Origin: Agapanthus africanus
Taxonomy: Eukaryota; Streptophyta; Magnoliopsida; Asparagales; Amaryllidaceae
Length of the DNA: 64,000 bases
Assembly: GCA_030015575.1 (NCBI GenBank)
Contig: JASDDO010000014.1
Location: 170,533,911-170,597,910 of the forward strand
Direction: 5' to 3'
A program made the position numbers and the translations under genes. Positions 55,886-64,000 of this stretch are shown here, in pieces. Positions within the stretch are counted from its first letter, which is position 1. Every line of letters starts with the position of its first letter. Under the pieces are notes generated by a model. That model was not told the DNA's origin, did not search any database, and saw only the letters and a program-made list of their open reading frames with translations.

Positions 55886-56486
55886 AAACAGTCCCTGAAA
55901 AGGACACAAATCCTACCGCCCATGTGCAGCGGTTGCCAACATGAACGTATTTTCTAAAATGTTACCTCAAAAACACCATAATTTTATAAAATTATTAATT
56001 ACAATAAAATACCCCAATCCATCCTAAAAAGATATAATTTCATTTAAATACCTTGACCTTTATTTAAAGGCTATTTTCAATAAAGATCATAACCCGTATA
56101 ATAATATTTTTCAAAAGATTATCTAAAACTTTATTAAAAGAAAATTTTCAAATAAATACCCTAACCTTTTATTAAAAGGATATTTTCTCAGTAAAATACT
56201 ATGTGTTTTAAATTGATAAATATTCCAAATATCATAGTTTTCTTATAAACAATAAATATCATTAGACGTTATCATCCTTTATTAACTAAGGATTCTATAA
56301 AATGATATGAAGCACCTTACAAACTTAAAAAGATAACAAGATAAAATGGATGGTTGTGGAAGGCCATATTAAATGAGATCAACTTTTTGATTACAAGTTT
56401 ATGACGTACATGGCACATAATACGGTTAGGGTTAGAATGCGCGGACCTAGGTATGGAATACTTATATATGAGGATCCGTGCAGACA

Positions 56487-56645
56487 GGGCGAACGGTCCA
56501 ATGTGTGGACAACTACTAACTCGATATTCGGGCGAATACTAACCCTAATTTGGGGGTGAATGGTCCAATGTGTGGACGACTATTAACCCGATATTCGGGT
56601 GAATACTAACCCTACTTGAGGGCGAATGATCCAATATGTGGATGA
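56487..56645. repeat. 66-67 bp tandem array in the F LTR
   Basis: Units start at 56487, 56554 and 56620 with GGGCGAA(C/T)GGTCCAATGTGTGGA followed by CGATATTCGGGCGAATACTAACCC. About two and a half units. Confidence 0.85.
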
Positions 56646-57515
56646 CATACAATGTGGAAATTCCATGCCTAGATGTATACGCACTAACTCTAATTCGTCA
56701 AAACCTTTACACCGAATAACGAGGATGGGTAGTTTGATTAGGCAAGGAGATGCGGAAATCGGATTCCCCTGCTACTCGATCATGATCCCGGGAAATGAAA
56801 CGGTACATTTCACTTCTCCAGTTGTTGTTCTGTGGCCACAACGGAATAATCGCGAGTATCCGGACACTTGTTTAATAAACTAATGCGAACTTTTATCTTC
56901 ACTTATACTTCATACCACATACCTTCATACAACATACACCTCATACAACATACTCATGTTCACATATACCTCTGTCAACATGTCTTAATTTTATACATTT
57001 CATACCTTTACACACATTTACTTCATGTCGGCATGCATACATTATACTTTTATATACACCTGTTCGTTTCTGTACTCTTACTTCCTTATGAGGCAATCCT
57101 ACCCGAGTATGACTCACTCACAGACTTTCCTTTTCCCTCTCTTTGGAATGTCCATTAGATGAGAATGAGTTTTATGATGAGGATCAAGGTGCGGAGCCAA
57201 CCAACGAAGATTATGCACACTTGACGTCGGAAAATTAACTAGTTTTCTTTGTTGCCCACCCGTTTAGGGCTTTGCTTCTTTTTGATGTAATTAAATTATT
57301 TAGTTTATTTTACTATTTCCCTTGGGATGTAATAAAGTTTGGTTAATGGAAATAAATGCCTTTCGCTTTTATTGTTTTATTTTAGTACACACCTTGCATA
57401 TTATAGATATTCTTAAGCTTAACGTAACTGTATTGAATAGACCACCTTCAATACAGTTAAGTTGCGGACTCTACCACGTCACCCTTCACCTTATTTTGGG
57501 AAGTAGGGCGTGACA

Positions 57516-57975
57516 GGTCCGCTGGCGCCCGGCGCCCACGCGTCCTTAGGACGCTCCTCACCCCGCTCTTTTCCTTACGCTCCACACTCAAAACACGTCC
57601 CCCGTTAGAAAAAATTTCTAACAGGGCGTTGCCCCGCACCGCGCAAGGGGGCTGCTAGCCCCCTTGTCTCTCAGCCCGCTATCCGGGTTGTGGGACCCCC
57701 ATAACTCTGTAAGGCCTCCGATATGTCCAAGTCCCCTTCAAAACACAACTCATTCACGCTGCACATTGAGTTCGCATGACTCGTTTTACCCGTCAATCGG
57801 AGGTTCTCTCGCTCCAAAAGCGAGGGGTAATTAACGACAGTTTAGTTCGTGGTTGCTGGAGATTCGAATCCCCATAATCAATAAACCCCAGTCTATCCTA
57901 GACATAGGGGATCTGTATACACCTGATAAGCGACGCATATTCCCATCTTAATGGGGTGATAAAAAACACCCTACA
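57516..57975 (+). repeat. Element G 5' LTR, 3' portion
   Basis: GC-rich stretch after the end of F, with hairpin words TTAGAAA-AAA-TTTCTAA (57604-57621) and GGGGGCT-GCT-AGCCCCC (57647-57663). It ends ACACCCTACA at about 57975, followed by the primer site. A Tat-type LTR by position. Confidence 0.65.
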
Positions 57976-57980
57976 GATTC

Positions 57981-57998
57981 TGGCACGTCTGGTGGGAC
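57981..57998 (+). other. Element G primer-binding-site-like sequence
   Basis: TGGCACGTCTGGTGGGAC lies five bases after the LTR end, in the place and form (TGG...GTGGGAC) used by Tat/Ogre elements. I could not assign the tRNA with certainty. Confidence 0.55.
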
Positions 57999-58099
57999 TC
58001 TTTCTCTCCTCCCATATTTCGGGTTAGACGTTTATGTGAACTCAATCAACATATACATCGATTGCCTATAGCAAAATCATGCTTCTTTGTGCAGGTTAA

Positions 58100-61000
58100 C
58101 AGTTTCTAATTGCAATCTTCGGACGCAATAAAATGTCTCCAAAGACAAGCTCAGCTCTCAACACAGCTCCCATCTCATACACGACGAAGATGGATGCCAG
58201 GACGATCCTCGCGGCCAGTCTCAGGTGATAGTGGGAGGAGCTGCTGCTACCATTTGGCTCTATTCTGTTCATGCCAGCTAATGCCATCCCTGTTCCTTAA
58301 GCCCCGACGACAAATAAACCGGCCTCAAAAGAGAAAAGGTCAAATGCCACGGTTGTAGAGGCACCTCAGCCCAATCATAAATCCGTTTCCGAATGACTCT
58401 CCGTTGCTCCAACTGGGGGTAAGGCCATCAACACCAATAAAGCAATAAGGCATCTCGGGCAAGCTCCAGCGGTTCCCCTAACAACTGCTGAATTGGGCAT
58501 TTTCTCTAAGCTCTCCGTCAATCGACCCACGATGGCCGCCTAGATAACGGATGGTCGCCAAGCCGTCAAAATCGAGAAGCTAAGACATAAAAAGCTCAGA
58601 TACAGAGCCAACAAAAGGGCTAGGGCTCTTACTAGGTGAACTTCATGAGGTTCCAAGAACAGGGTTACTCCTCAACAACGGCTGAATCAGCTGTAAAGCT
58701 CGCTAACTCTTTTGAACCGCTGAAATTGGTTCAGAAGAATGCCATGACCGCAAGAGTCAAGAAAATTGCAATCCGGATAGCGCCATCTAAGGACCCAGCC
58801 AAGGCAACCGTCTTCAGTCGCCTGTCCTTTCCAGAAGAGGAAGGGCCACGGTGACGGTCCGAAAAATCAGCCGCCAAAGATAAAGAGATGGTCGGACATG
58901 TGGTCCATACTGTCTACATGGTGGGCACGCACAGTAAGAGCAAGGACAAGGCTACCACATCTCAAATCCAATCTGGTGTGAATGTGGCTGCTAATTCCCA
59001 AGACCAGCCTTCTATGGAAGGTAATGAAAACCCTTCCAGTGAGGCTGATTAGCAGGGAGATCCCTCAGTTCATGAGGAGTCGGGCTCGGAAAGCGAAGAG
59101 GAGCCAAACTTCTGTCCTAAGACCGCAGAGCAGCAACTTCTCTAAGAGCTCCAGAAGCAGCTCAGAAACAAATACAAGGAGATGGACAAGCTCTATTCAA
59201 AGATTGATGACTTAACAAACGTCGTCTTATAGCTCACGACCCAAGTTTCCTTTCAGCCGCCCAATCAAGCGCATGGCTCTGCTCATGAACCGGGAAACAG
59301 TGTCCCGAGGCAACCAGCGCTTATTCCTTCAAATCCAAAGATGGACGAGCTGCATGAAAGTTGGCCGCATCCTATCTCGGGAAATGTCTTAACTACCGAT
59401 GACAGCAACCCGCTAACGCAAGATCAAATCATGGATTTGGTTTCTAAGAAAGTCAAAACATTGGTAGCCGGAGCCGGAGCGCAAAAAGATATCAACAGTA
59501 GCGCGAGACCATATCCTGCTCGGTATGATCTGGTAGAGTTTCCTAATGGCCGTGTCATCCCAAATTTAGAAGATTTGATGGGACAAGAAATGCGAATCAA
59601 CACATCGCCCACTTTAAACCCTCATACGGGAATACTGGGGGCAATGATGAGCTTCTCCTCTGCCAGTTCGTTAATAGCTTAACCGATGTCTCTTTCGACC
59701 GGTACGCGAGCATACCGGATGGCTCCGTTACTATTTTCGTCCAAATAGAATCTCTGTTTCGACAAAAGTTCATGAGTGTCAGCGATAAGATTACCATTGC
59801 CGACCTCGTAAGGATCAATTCAAAGAACAATGAAAGCAGCACGGATTTTATAACCCGATGGCGCAATCTCTCCGTCAAATATGAGCCACCGTTGGAACAA
59901 GACCAATCCGTCAATCTCCTCATCGGAAATCTCGACACCTGGATGAATCCTTTTCTATGCACCACAGGTCTCATGACGTTCTAAGAGCTAACCAGGAAGG
60001 TTCAAATGTTAGAGCCCTCAAAGCAGGAATCCTCCTCGGATTCCCAAAATAACAATAAATCCTGGAGAAACCGAAAGGACGATAGTCGCAAAGATGAAAA
60101 TTCTAACGATGCTAAATCTTTTAACACTTCGGCTGACCGAAATAGGTAAGGGACAAGCGGGCCCAATGTCAACCAACCTCGAAAGCCATTGTTGAGAGGG
60201 GAAGGAGAATCGCCTCTGAAAGAGAAGCTGTATAGGGTCTATTCCTTCAGAAGGGACAAAGTCCATAAGATATTCAAGGACGCCCTAAGAAAAGGTCTAC
60301 ATTTGCCAAAATAAAATGACCGCAAGAAGCGAATATGACTGATGACCCAAAATATTGCCCCTATCACAGAGTGATAAGTCATGCCATTGAGGACTGCTTC
60401 GTTTTCAAATATTGGGTCGAAAAGCAATATAAGGCAGGAGATATAGAACTGTCTAAAGGCATGTTAGCAAACAATCAAGATGCGGCCATCAATTTCATAC
60501 AAACGGAGACCGAAACCCTTCGGGAATTTGCTGCTATCAATCGTTTGCCCTTCTTGGAAAGGAGCGGACCAAGGCAACAAGCCAAAAGCCAAACGAGCAA
60601 CATTACCAATGAAGAGGTAGTAAACGGGTACACAATCTATACGATCTATATGGTGGAGCCCAGAAAAACAAGTCCTCCTATGCCTCATACCCATGATAAT
60701 GACGTGGCTGTTGAAACCTAATGTCGGCCCGGTCTAAATGATGAAGAGCCCGCTCAGGCCATTAAACCAAAAGAGCCCGTGGTTCTTGCAAAATCAAGAT
60801 CTGGCGATAAGGATGAACCCGTTGTCATACCCGGAACTATAGAACACGCATTATTCTAATATGTTCAAAAGAAGCTTCAGGACAGGGACGAGAAGTTGGC
60901 CAAGGTCCGTTCAAAAGTCGGCGAGTTAGAAAACGTTGTGGCAGATCTCATGACCCAAGTCGTCTGATTGCAATGGCAGCAAAATCAAAACTTGGTTCAT

Positions 61001-61507
61001 GAGCCAGAGATTGATATCCCGAAACAGCTAACTGATACCCCCTCCAGCCCAAAAGCGGAACACCTTTGCAAAAAATGGCCGCGATCATCCTCGAGTCCCG
61101 CCGATACATACACTGAACGGGGTAAGCGGACAGCAGGCGAACCAAAGACCGATCGGCCTCGAGGACTAGCATCAGGAAAGGCACCTACTCTAATGGAGAG
61201 AAAGAAGAAAGTATACTCCTTCAGGTGGGACGAAGTCCGCAAAATATTCAACGACACCTTGAACAACGATTTGCAACCGCCTATTCTAAAGAGATCACAT
61301 GAAATGAACATGACCGACAATCCCATATACTGCCCATATCATAGAATGATAATTCATACCATCGAAGACTTTTATGTCTTCAAAGATTGGTTGGAGAACC
61401 AATACAAGGTTAGGAGAACCTCACAATCCTCGGATGTACCGGCAAGCCACAAAGTTACGGTTATCAACACAGCTCTGCCAAGATCAAAGTTCGGGGAGAT
61501 GGGATAA
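58100..61507 (+). pseudogene. Element G gag (Tat-type), decayed
   Basis: Scattered plus-strand frames hold Tat gag landmarks: PYPARYDLVEFPNGRVIPNL (about 59513-59575), and capsid-like ITIADLVRINSKNNESST and DFITRWRNLSVKYEPP (59793-59895). Then YRVYSFRRDKVHKIFKDAL (about 60230-60290) is followed by the Cys-His motif KYCPYHRVISHAIEDC (about 60350-60400). A second, similar set follows: KVYSFRWDEVRKIFNDTL (about 61207-61260) and IYCPYHRMIIHTIED (about 61325-61370). Coiled-coil-like stretches precede each set (about 59130-59220 and 60860-60950), so the gag seems to hold a duplicated block of about 1 to 1.7 kb. The whole is badly broken, with many breaks. Confidence 0.75.
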
Positions 61508-61517
61508 GCAAACACAT

Positions 61518-61576
61518 ATGACCTCCACGTCGTTAAACTGGGAACAGTCGACCACCACGTCGTTAAACTGGAAGTG
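61518..61576. repeat. Two copies of CACGTCGTTAAACTGG
   Basis: The word with flanking ACC/CC context occurs at about 61527 and 61556, a 29 bp tandem duplication at the end of the gag zone. Confidence 0.75.
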
Positions 61577-61604
61577 TAAATTTTTTTTGTGTAAATAAAA
61601 AAAA

Positions 61605-61765
61605 GAGCCGAAATGAAGGGGCAACTCGCAATAAAAATCAGCGAGTAAAATAAAAATGAAAATAAATAACCGAAATGATGGGGCAACTCGCAATAAAAAT
61701 TAGCGAGTAAAAAAAATGAAAATAAAGTCGAAATGAGGGAGCAATTGCTAAAAAAATGTATATAA
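61605..61765. repeat. About 60 bp tandem array in element G
   Basis: CCGAAATGAAGGGGCAACTCGC-type units start at about 61608, 61670 and 61728, and contain the palindrome-like ACTCGC...GCGAGT pair around AATAAAAATCA. Confidence 0.85.
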
Positions 61766-61789
61766 ATAAGTATTTCAACCCTCTCCAAA

Positions 61790-62030
61790 GGCGAATGATG
61801 AGTCGCTCCTAAAACCATATTTCAGTGTTAGCGATGCAGATGCTGACAAAATTTCAAATCCTTGAATATCCCAACGGCGAATGATGAGTCGCTCCTGATA
61901 CCATATTCTAGTGCAGCGATGCAGATACCAACCAAATCCCAAACCCCCAAATTCTCAAACGGCGAATGATGAGTCGCTCCTGGTACCATTCCAGTGTTAG
62001 CGATGCAGACGCTAACAAAATTCTAAATTC
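61790..62030. repeat. 85-86 bp tandem array in element G
   Basis: GGCGAATGATGAGTCGCTCCT starts at 61790, 61876 and 61961, each followed by an ACCAT...CAGTGTTAGCGATGCAGA block. Three units. Confidence 0.9.
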
Positions 62031-62394
62031 CCCAAATTCTCCCAGCCCTATGGCCAGTCCCCAAATTGACCACCGTATACAATCCATGAGCTCAAATAAT
62101 TCTCATCACACCCATGTCTCACCACAATCACCAGTTCCGCGGCCGATCTCCGTCCTTGGAATTATGCTCCATTTAGGAAGACCCACTTATGTGTCCTCAC
62201 GATGCATGAGGAGAACAAAGCTTACGAGATCCTCTCGACTTGTAAGAAAACACCTTTGTGGGATCCTAACGACTCATAAGGGAAAAACACAATTTGTAAC
62301 GACTCTGAAATCACTGTACAGAAATTTTCTTGTTATTGTACAGAAAAGAGTATTATAGCCTGTGTAAGAGTTAAAAGTTATTTTTATTAAATAA
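62031..62394. other. Unassigned stretch after element G arrays
   Basis: The plus-strand frame 61966-62358 (130 residues, Ser-rich) overlaps the repeats and has no domain I recognise. Short inverted pairs TCCTCA...TGAGGA (62192-62210) and CTTAC...GTAAG (62221-62246) are visible. It may be the rest of element G. Confidence 0.4.
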
Positions 62395-62505
62395 AAGTAA
62401 GAAACAATTTGTAGTTCACGGGTAAAGCCTTTATACTGCTGTGACATAGCCCGTGCGTTCGATTCCCATCAGACTCAATTATTTTTAGATTTTTTCTTTT
62501 TAATT
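62395..62505 (+). repeat. tRNA-like SINE-type stretch with A and B boxes
   Basis: TAGTTCACGGGTAAAG (A-box-like, 62412) is followed about 45 bases later by GCGTTCGATTCCC (B-box match, about 62456-62468), then an AT-rich tail with a T-run. This is the layout of a tRNA-derived pol III head. No target duplication could be fixed, and it may be only a fragment. Confidence 0.5.
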
Positions 62506-62880
62506 TTTGAGAGTCCAAAAGTTGCACGTGCAATACACGTAGAAATGAAAAGTTTCAGAAAAATCAAATATGCGCAAAATGGAATAAACACAGAGATACC
62601 CGTGTGGCACGAATCTCGAGGCAATGCCTCAAGATCCGACCGCCCAAACCCATGATTGGGCCGGCACCGATGGTCAAGATGAGCCCAAATGGCTCCATGC
62701 TTTGCACACACACCTCTTCGACTCCCCTTAACCCCCCTGCATTGTTTGATTTTCCTGCAATCAAACAGAGACTCTTCAATTCACCATTTAACACCTTTTT
62801 AATCCAAAATTTTAATTCCCAAACTCTAATTCTTCACTATAAATACCACCCCATACCCTAGCTCCCCTCTATTCTGAAAA
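62506..62880 (+). promoter_or_regulatory. Promoter-like stretch with TATA box, probably part of an LTR
   Basis: TTCACTATAAATACCACC at about 62833-62850 is a strong plant TATA box. The stretch before it holds no gene, and the frame 62475-62711 is not gene-like. Resemblance in layout to the F LTR (TATA, then a CTCACACC-type start region) suggests the LTR of another retroelement that runs off the right edge. Confidence 0.45.
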
Positions 62881-63373
62881 TTTCTAGCAAAATCACCTCA
62901 AAAGTTCTTAAGTGCAAGTGGAGTTAGCAACCAAACTCTTTCCATCGAAGATCAAAGCCGTTCTGGAGTTCCCGCTACGCCACGAAGCCCCCTCCCTTCT
63001 TCCTTACTCTCTTCTCGATATTACCAAGCCATAAGTCCCTCTCATTTATTCTTCTTTTCATCTCAATTCATCTCCTAAACATATATCGGTAAAGTGGAGT
63101 TACTTCCGATACATTTCTTTTTAAACTTAGAACTCCCTTTTCCTTTATACATAAGTCAAACTAATTTTACCACCCTACTTGTAACTTTAATTATAATCTT
63201 TTAGCTCCGAGTTTAATCAAAATTTTTATGTGAAACAAACATAAACGAATTTTTTCATCAAAATACCTGGAACTTTAGTATAAACCTCTTTTCGATAATT
63301 GTTTAAACAATACCTTTAGGAAAATTTCACGGGGTAACGACTTACCCCACACGCACACTTTGGTTTCATAGCA

Positions 63374-63407
<34 letters not shown>

Positions 63408-64000
63408 GGTTCAAAGAATAGCTTTTACATTAAAATATCACATCTTTTCAAAAAACGGGTTTTTAGAGTGGTATTTTGTAATCCTTGGCAAATAAGCTTC
63501 TATAACTCTCGTTAGGGGACCCGCTAATGGATAGTGCGGATTATCGCACATACTTGGGATAGTAGAGCGAGATGCAGAACTCCTCATGGAGTATTCGATC
63601 TTGAAAGGAAATAAATACGGTTTTTAAGAAACACGACTTTTCTAAACAAAACTAAATTTTTCAAAATTATATAAAAATTATAAATTCATATTTTCAATAT
63701 ACTATGAAACTATATTTTCTAAAATGAAAGATTAAAATGTTAATAAAATACCATCAAGTTATCAAAAAGGGGTAGTTTTCAATAAAATACCATAAACTTT
63801 TAAAAGCTAGGTATTTATTAGTATAATACCCCAATAATTAAAATACATGCTCATGAAAACCCTAAATATTATAAATCACCCTCGAAGTTTATTTTTTAAA
63901 CTATGTTAAAATAATTTTTATAAAACCCCCTCGAGATATGCAAAACAATATTTTAAGGACTCTAGTTTAATATAGGCTTATGCGGGATCAAATCTCTTAC
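62881..64000. other. AT-rich stretch without genes, possibly LTR
   Basis: No coding signal. A (TA)n microsatellite lies at 63376-63404. Repeated AATAAAATACC words at 63730-63830 recall the AATAAAATACCC words of the F LTR near 50100 and 55990, so this may be a related LTR. The right edge of the window cuts it. Confidence 0.35.

Larger units (their letters stand above)
50171..55890 (+). repeat. LTR family E, copy E2: solo LTR, split by solo LTR I
   Basis: It starts TGTTCTCCGCCG and ends GGTGGAAACA, with a near-matching 5 bp target duplication and no internal region, so it is a solo LTR. Net length is about 2545 bp. The first 590 bases match E1 in reverse. Then come an array of about 30 bp units (50770-50960), an array of 75-90 bp units with GGCGC/AGCGC palindromes and CACGTG (51290-51650), a dense chain of short palindromes (54840-55640) and a second GCGC array (55640-55840). 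No coding. The lineage of this family is not clear to me. Confidence 0.85.
48274..57515 (+). repeat. Tekay-like LTR ending element F, split by E2
   Basis: The LTR starts TGTAATACCCAGTTCCG at 48274, is cut at 50165-50170, resumes at 55891 and ends AAGTAGGGCGTGACA at 57515, with a net length of about 3.5 kb. A TATA-like CCCTATAAATAAAG at about 49190 is a likely promoter. It is most simply the 3' LTR of F, though no purine tract is seen at the junction, so a separate insertion cannot be excluded. A candidate target duplication GGTCC follows at 57516. Confidence 0.75.
57516..62010 (+). mobile_element. Element G: Tat-like Ty3/gypsy, LTR end, gag and tandem repeats, no visible pol
   Basis: Plus-strand element. 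The end of its 5' LTR is at 57516-57975, a primer-site-like sequence at 57981-57998, gag at about 58100-61507 and tandem arrays at 61508-62010. No protease, RT, RNase H or integrase motif appears after gag, so it is either a gag-only member or truncated. The start of the LTR lies beyond element F, which inserted here. The gag region has many breaks, so G is old. Confidence 0.72.

Noticed and set aside
40858-55890. E1 and E2 as terminal inverted repeats of one large DNA transposon
   Set aside because: E2 has TG...CA ends and its own near-perfect 5 bp target duplication, and E1 interrupts a gag frame at a different place. They are separate LTR insertions.
50025-55936. Long direct repeat around E2 as a 43 bp target duplication
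   Set aside because: LTR elements make 4-6 bp duplications, and the longer match is explained by an older tandem repeat in the host LTR.
57866-57884. B-box-like GAGATTCGAATCCCC in the element G LTR as part of a SINE
   Set aside because: No A box at the right distance, and it lies inside an LTR that continues on both sides.

Overview
This window is plant nuclear DNA made almost wholly of nested LTR retrotransposons. The evidence for a flowering plant is the set of element lineages: Tat-like Ty3/gypsy with two RNase H domains, Athila-like gypsy primed by tRNA-Asp, Tekay/Del-like chromoviruses with 3 kb LTRs, and a Ty1/copia element primed by initiator tRNA-Met. The species cannot be named from this. 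I found no convincing host gene. A 200-N assembly gap lies at 22471-22670.

Left part (1-22470): a minus-strand Tat-like element (T1) runs off the left edge. It is split by a 10.3 kb minus-strand copia element (4096-14414, LTRs of 2.2 kb, target duplication ATATT) and by a 6.55 kb plus-strand Athila-like element (15555-22107, LTRs of 1.35 kb, target duplication GCGAA) that carries one gag-like frame and no visible pol.

Middle part (22671-40857): a minus-strand LTR remnant (D) with a tandem array and a tRNA-like stretch sits in the pol tail of a plus-strand Tekay-like element (B). The 3' LTR of B is split by a very young 9.27 kb minus-strand Tekay-like element (A, 23641-32906, identical-length 3165 bp LTRs, target duplication GTGGT). 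Next come a short internal part and the 5' LTR of another minus-strand Tekay-like element (C).

Right part (40858-64000): two opposite copies of an unusual 2.5 kb LTR family (E1 at 40858-43377, E2 at 50171-55890) are built largely from chains of short perfect palindromes and tandem arrays. E2 is a solo LTR that is itself split by a Tekay-like solo LTR (I, 51656-54825, target duplication GAGAC). Both E copies lie in a plus-strand Tekay-like element (F), which also holds a truncated LTR (J). F ends inside the LTR of a plus-strand Tat-like element (G). G has a recognisable primer site and gag but no pol, followed by tandem arrays, a tRNA-like SINE-type stretch and an unassigned promoter-like region.

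The right-hand ends of B, C, E1, F and G close in perfect nested order, but none of their left-hand partners is in the window. The gap therefore probably hides far more than 200 bases. The most unusual structure is the palindrome-chain LTR family E, with about two dozen CACGTG boxes in copy E1. Ages are rough: A about 0.1 million years or less, copia and Athila-like about 0.7-1.5 million years, if usual plant rates of 0.7-1.3e-8 per site per year apply.
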